Positions 58,005 through 64,000 of a stretch of DNA of 64,000 nt are shown here, in pieces (position 1 is the stretch's first letter; each line of letters begins with the position of its first letter). The stretch is from Chrysomallon squamiferum (taxonomy: Eukaryota; Mollusca; Gastropoda; Neomphalida; Peltospiridae). The DNA lies in assembly GCA_012295275.1 (NCBI GenBank), contig CM022679.1, positions 16,461,842 through 16,525,841 of the forward strand, written 5' to 3'. Position numbers and translations under genes: made by a program. Under the pieces are notes generated by a model. It searched no databases and was not told where the DNA came from. It saw only the letters and a list, made by a program, of their open reading frames with translations.

Positions 58005-58073
58005 GTGCTGTAGTCAATCACCTCCGATGTGCCGACGAATGGGTGCCATACGTTCAAGTCTCGTCAGCGGCAC
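58005..58073 (+). repeat. tRNA-like SINE head
   Basis: The 69-nt stretch starts GTGCTG and ends CGGCAC, which pair as an acceptor stem with one G-U. GTTCAAGTC near the 3' end is B-box-like, and TGTAGTCAATCA occupies the A-box position. It is followed by non-tRNA sequence, as in a SINE body. A decayed tRNA gene is the alternative. Confidence 0.45.
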
Positions 58074-61000
58074 CTAACGTTGTGATGTCGTTATAGACAT
58101 CGCCCTTGTGTTTCAGTGCGTTCCCGAATATTGTCCATGTGTAGAGTCTAATCAGACATATATAAGACAGAGAGTATTCATTCTTAAACACATTCTCGAA
58201 CATATAAACATGCGCGCGATTTACAAATTTACGTCAGAATAAATTTATTTGAAATGTTAAACAATTTATTATAATACGTATTCATTTACGTGGACTATTT
58301 TAACTAACCACAACATTATTATTATTATTAATCCACCGATTTTAGAAATCTAATTACTGTGAATTGGAAAATACTATAATAGATAAGTAGGATAAATATA
58401 ATGAAACAGATTTAAATAAGAAAAGATTAACATTTAGGTAGGAGTGGTCAGAAAAGTCATTCTTGTGTTAGTTTTAGGACATAAATTACGCATTCCAACA
58501 TCCACAATGAATCTAAGGCGTTTAATAACAGCTGACTTTGGAACTAACCGACTTTTTATCAGAATAACAAAAACATTTATGTCATAATATAGGTCTTTGC
58601 TGTATATGATCTTTGCCCATTTAGGATACTTTGAAACTTACAATCATTTCCCAAAAGAATAAATTCTCTGACTGCATTGGGTTGATTTGAGAATACTATA
58701 CATCAACATATTATTTCATATTTTTTCTGAAATTGGAGCATTAAACGATTGATAATCAGAATCGTTAGTTATTCTGAAATCAAATATAGCATTAGAAAAT
58801 ATTTAACGAGACAATATATAAAGATCATCCATCTCTTAGTTTTTCCCTCTTTGGCTGTTGAATTAATATTTACTACTAGAACTTCTACTTCTACTACTAT
58901 GCATGTTTATTTACATCTGTGCACGCAATGAAAAACAGACGAACGTTGAGATAAAAAAATGTTACTGTCTTTATGTACAAGATTACTGTATTCTTGATTT
59001 CTCAGATGATTCAAACGATAATTTCAGGCAATTAAAAGCTATGAATATGCAATAGTCTTTGAAAAGAAAGAAAACATACATTAGAAAAAAAAGAATGAGA
59101 CTGCAAGAAAGGGAACAAAACAACCTCTGCTAACTAAATATATGTCAAACAAAAATGAACAAAAAAAAAAAAAAGCTTCTTAAGATAAACGTCCTTGAAT
59201 CGCTTTTCGTTTATTAGTTTACATTTTCGTAAATGTTAGTTTAAAATGATCAACAACTCCAGCAGGTAACCCTAGCAGAAAACGAGGGTCTTTCCTTGTT
59301 CTTCTTTCGTAAACGGCGGATTGCTTTGTTTGAAGTCTAGACACCAGTGATTTAAACTAACCGATCATTTAAAAATGTTACGGTGAAACGTGCTGCGTGC
59401 TGACCTTGTAACAAGCCTACCGCCGACCTCCCAGTCTAGAAATTGGGGCCAATCGGTTCATTCCTCTCAAACCAACCTGTTGGATTGAATTAATTTCCTT
59501 TTGATTATGGCTCATTTATTCCGAAAGTTGAAATCAGCGATTTGTTAATGATTTCTCTCACCACTTGATCTTCCCATCAAAGTTTTGATATTTAAGCTAT
59601 TACGTGGATTCTGAAGTAATTTGATTTCCTTCGATATTATTCAGTTTTGTTACTAATAAGACGTAAATATTTTCTAAACTATGAAAATACATTGTTATTA
59701 TTGTTGATGTTGTTGTCATTATTATTATTATTATACAGACCAGTATTCGATTCATCTGAACACTTTTTCTTTTGTTTCTTTTAATAATAATAATAAGAAA
59801 TCATACTGCTGCCTATAAGTAACATTGGTCCAAGGTTAGTAACTTATTTTTACAAGAGTTATAAACGGTTGTTTTTAAAATGCGTTCAGACTATGTCTTC
59901 GAGAATATATGCTTTAATTATGCACTTAACTCGGTTAATTCCACAATCAACACGTAAATTACCTAACATATTTAAAAAGCTATATAAAAGATAATTCTTC
60001 TATGAAATATAACAACTGAAATTTACTGTCTTGCAAAATAGAAATTCGACCGGCATCCAAACTATGGATAACTGTGAAAATCTTGTTTCTGGAAGAAATG
60101 CATAAAAAAGGAATTTTAAACAGTGAAAGACAAATTCGTTTAAAGCTGCAACCGAAATTTCTTATTGACCATGTTTGATGATCTGTAATCGATCTATTAA
60201 AAACCAAAAAAAGCAAACAAAAAAACAAACAAACAAAAGAAACCCACTGAATAACTGTCCACCCACACCGAACATGAAACTGAAATATCCATTATTAGGG
60301 TATCACATTTTGTTATGTTTAAGTATATTTTATTTCTAATTGGCAGGAACATTCCCACACAATTTAATTTCGCACCTAAAATAGACTCAATTTTGAATTC
60401 AGGTTTAATTCTTTCGATCGTGATTGCTTAAATATAATTTAAATATTACCACTCCATTAAATCGTTAATTTTTAAAATGGTTAAATAATAAACATTTCAG
60501 GTTTCCTCAGTGAGCTAATTTTTCTTTTATGTTCTTTTATAATACCATGTCATTTTAAACGAATTTTCCCAGTTACTCCTAAAACCCTATTAACTTAACT
60601 AACAATTCCTCCTTCTTTAATGTTATTTTAATCCGAGTGAAATAGTCTGGATGAAAATGGAAGACCCCGACAGTAGGCCAGTACTACTGCGATTAGTATA
60701 AACAATTAGAATAGTACGAGATAATCTGGAATAGCCCTACTATATCAATGGAATACCAACAGAAAACTGAAATGGTGCCAGTATAAATAGTGGATACACA
60801 GTGGAATAGTGAAAGTTAAATCGACTGAATAGTTCGAGTATAAATAGAACACTAGTGAGAATATAAATAACCTATCTTGCTACAGGTAAAAACTAAAAAA
60901 AAAGTCGTGGTGAGGTTGCACTGCAGATATATGTTTAACACATGTTTTTATTTTAGCTCTGAACATTTTCAGTACATTATGACAGTGGATCCTAATTTGG

Positions 61001-63123
61001 TGCACCGAAATCAACTTGTTTAAATTAGATAAACTATTTTGAATAAACCAATACGATGGAAATGTTCCATCCAGTTTCATTTATTCGATTCAGTTTAAGG
61101 ACAATGACTTTATATGCTTGACGTAGGTATTACATACATTATTAAGCATCAACTTTGCTACACGTACCAGCAACATACTACAATAATATATCAATGTAAG
61201 AAAAATAATCAGACATTAAAAATCAAGTAAACAAATGTATAATATATAAAGAAAAATGTGGCTGTCTTGATGGGTTGATTGAACTGTTGGACTCACAATA
61301 ACTGTAGAGACAAAGTTTCAAGTGAGAAATGCCAGAAGGTAACAATTTCTGATTTTCTCAGAGTTTTTCCAATTTCCAGGAAATCCGGGAAATCCGGGAA
61401 ACCGAAATCCGGGAAATCGAGGGTCGGAAATATTATCCTATTTATTTTTCTTTGTCAGGTCATTAACAAACATTAAAATAATTCAGTGTTATTCGTTATT
61501 AGGGAATGATATAACAGTTAACATAAATATTGTTATTTCTGATACAACAATGATTTAAAACTTATTTTATTCAAAGTTCTTATTATTTTTTTTTAAGACA
61601 GAGTAAAAGCTTTAACCAGTAAAACTACAAAATAAAAGTGGTTAATTCAAAAACAGACTAAACAGATTAAATCTGTTCGTATTTTTTAAATTTTAATCGT
61701 TTGCTAGACCAAACTGTAAGTAGGGAACAAACTAGTCTAAATATGTTTTTTTTTCTTTTCAGCGTGACTAAAACGAGAACAAAAACAATTAAACGTTACA
61801 AATTACGGGTGAGCAGAAATGACAACATTTGTAGCTTTTAATTGTGGTTCTTGTTTACTGCCAGTATATACCTTTCAATCCTGCAAATGTACGTATAATT
61901 TAAATTTGAAAACAGGTATATATCTTTCTCCGAATGAGAGAGATGGGACTACATTTGACCTATCGTTGTAAGTTTGTGTTAACATTCAGTTTGAGAAAAC
62001 TTACATCACCTACGGCATGTCTAATCCTGTCTGCTGGTTGTATTCCAGACACAGTACAAATATTATTTTAACTCGGTCAGAGCATCTGTTTCTAAATGTA
62101 TTTCTAGTTTCTGCATCGCGTCCAGGTAAATGGCAACCCAAGACGAACTGAGGAAACAATACCACTTTGGTATCAAATAAATGGATGGCAGTTTGTGATT
62201 ACAACTATATACACATAATACACTTAATACACTTTCACCACTTGTAAACCGTATATAACCTGTGATCTAGAAAAGAGACGCTCTATCTTCTTGGTGGATA
62301 ACCTTCGAGATAAAATCACAGCATACCTAAAAATAATGTTCAGATCAGGATGTATCCCTTATGAATTGATCCAGCCCATGAATCTTTGGAAATCTTAGGC
62401 TATGGGAAACTGAGGGTTGACTTACCAGAAATGTTAAGAACAAATAAAATCACAAACAGCAATTTCTTCTGGCATTAATTTTCACCGAATTTGCTTTCTT
62501 TAGTCATACGACCGTGATTCCTCGAAATGTTTTATTCTTTTTTTAATTTTAAAAATTGTTTTATCTTTACACTACCATATAATTCATTTCGCCAACAACC
62601 CGATTTGTTTTCATAATCTTATTAATAAATCTACATAACTATAAGTTGTAAATAGTAGTAATTTGCTACAAAGAGATGAACAAAATTCACCAAACAAGTG
62701 AGACATGAAACACAACGCAGCGGTGACTCAGTTATTCATGAAGTTTTGCTTTGCATAAAATAAAACGTAACAAGATAAAATAAAGCATACGAACGCTTAT
62801 TAAATAGCCATAAACATTTTTTATCGAAGGCTGTGAAAAGTAAAGCTTAATATTTAATAATTCTTCTGAAAACATTACTGGGATATTAATAACAGCTTTC
62901 TTTAAAAAAGAGTAATGAGTCGTATTTCCATTCCAAATTCATTAAAATATATTATTGCTTCATATGTTAAATAAACTACACTCATATATGTATATAAAAA
63001 AAAAAATCATGTGTCAGAGTAAATATGTTACCATTGTTACCTCTCTGATGTTGTTGTTCCAGCACAGATCCCACATCTAACAATTAACGACGATGTTAAA
63101 ATTGCAGTATTGGACTATCTCAC
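58074..63123. other. Non-coding AT-rich sequence
   Basis: Mostly unique AT-rich DNA. At 60690-60860 the words GGAATAG and AGTATAAATAG recur at irregular spacing, like a decayed minisatellite. No supported gene. Confidence 0.55.
61377..61428. repeat. Short GGGAAATCC tandem cluster
   Basis: GGAAATCC recurs four or five times within about 50 bp at 9-18 bp spacing. It resembles half of a kappa-B site (GGGAAATCC), but tandem duplication explains it equally well. Confidence 0.7.
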
Positions 63124-63281
63124 AGTCATCTGCACAAAGTGCGCGCAGGTCGCTCTCTGCGTGCGGGTTTCGTGGTCTCGGACGGAGTGACACTTCCAGT
63201 TCTGGTTCAAGAAGCGGGTGCTTGCACTCGACAGCGGTCCAGTTCTGATGAACTCGGAGGTCACGAGAGAAATTTTGAAAC
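63124..63281 (-). CDS. Possible internal exon of an unidentified minus-strand gene
   Basis: This GC-rich island stands out from AT-rich flanks. On the minus strand a tcactgcag acceptor precedes 63281 and ACT|GTGAGA gives a donor after 63124, framing 158 nt that stay open in one frame with strongly GC-ending codons. The peptide contains VTSEFIRTGPLSSASTRFLN, followed by a WKCHS stretch and a TCAHFVQMT end. I do not recognise the family and see no partner exon in the window. A second frame is also open, so this could be chance or a decayed element. Confidence 0.2.
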
Positions 63282-64000
63282 CTGCAGTGATCATTATTTG
63301 GCAGCGTAATGTGACAAGAAAATATTCTGAAAAATATCGCATTAGGCAGTGTAGCCTGTGTCATTAACGACATATTGTTTAACATATACAACTTAAATTT
63401 ATAATAATATATCCTGTGAACGATTCCGTATTTAATTATTTCAACTAAGATTTCCACAAAACCGTAATTATTTAGCTGCTTTTATTTTATTTTATATTAT
63501 TACAAAATATATTCTGTATATAAATAAACAAATTAAATTGCAGTCACATGAAGATCGAGATATCATGGGCCTCATAATGATGAACACTAGACTCATGTTC
63601 TTGAGTTTTCCAAAAAGAAAACCAATTGTTTTCTTTTAAAGTTTAGATTTTTCAGGACAGACAGAAGATCATGGACGTTTGATTTCTTTTGAGGAGAATT
63701 TTTATTGATTCAGATAAACTAAAAATAATTATAAAAAATAAAATAAAATAAACACACACACAAATAAATAGATTGAAAAATTTAAAATTCGATACCAAAA
63801 ACAACAAAATGAATTTTTGGCTATTTTAACAAAGAACTGATTGAAAGAAAAGAAGTTATTTTTTGGACGTTGTTTAGACTTTTTCGATACGTCGCATTTG
63901 TATAAATTTAGTTTTAGAACGCAGTAAAAAAAATGTTTTTTTTTTTTTTTTTGAAAATCTATACATATACAAACATATGTCTGGCTGTTTTGTTGTCGTT
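63282..64000. other. Non-coding AT-rich sequence at window end
   Basis: No exon or repeat of note apart from A/T runs near 63735 and 63935. Confidence 0.55.

Overview
This is an AT-rich, gene-poor stretch of nuclear DNA from an animal. Three things point to this: spliced genes with GT/AG introns, pogo/Tigger and tRNA-derived SINE remnants, and a dense load of long pure microsatellites. The one confident gene is an orthologue of the bilaterian secreted protein NDNF (neuron-derived neurotrophic factor; nord in Drosophila). A large-genome lophotrochozoan such as a mollusc is my best guess, but that is inference from overall texture and not from a diagnostic marker.

Layout. Positions 1-44.7 kb contain no gene I can defend. 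They hold microsatellites ((GA/CT)n, (CA/GT)n, (AAT)n and imperfect (ACT)n), four larger tandem arrays, a 140-bp dispersed repeat present twice, and tRNA-like SINE fragments. The tandem arrays are a 38-bp dimeric minisatellite at 5.7-6.5 kb, a 57-bp dimeric minisatellite at 22.2-23.3 kb, an approximately 83-bp array at 36.0-36.5 kb and a 31-bp array at 37.6-37.8 kb.

Positions 44.72-49.86 kb carry the NDNF gene on the + strand. It has three coding exons (44730-44941, 47251-47375, 48142-49481) that splice in phase to a 558-residue secreted protein. A splice acceptor lies just before the start codon, so at least one 5' UTR exon is probably further upstream. A 133-bp pure (TC)n tract begins 14 bp after the first donor site.

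Positions 49.9-64 kb are again non-coding. They contain a tandem repeat carrying TGACGTCA palindromes (53.2 kb), a 742-bp pogo/Tigger-type DNA transposon with a broken and truncated transposase on the minus strand (53.9-54.6 kb), another tRNA-like SINE (58.0 kb) and a GC-rich island at 63.1 kb that could be a minus-strand exon of an unidentified gene.

Most long open frames in the window are translations of microsatellites or minisatellites and are not genes. I found no rRNA, intact tRNA, CRISPR array or operon. I did not find a clearly new multi-gene system. The most unusual structures are the inverted arrangement of the 38-bp minisatellite and the two dimeric minisatellites.
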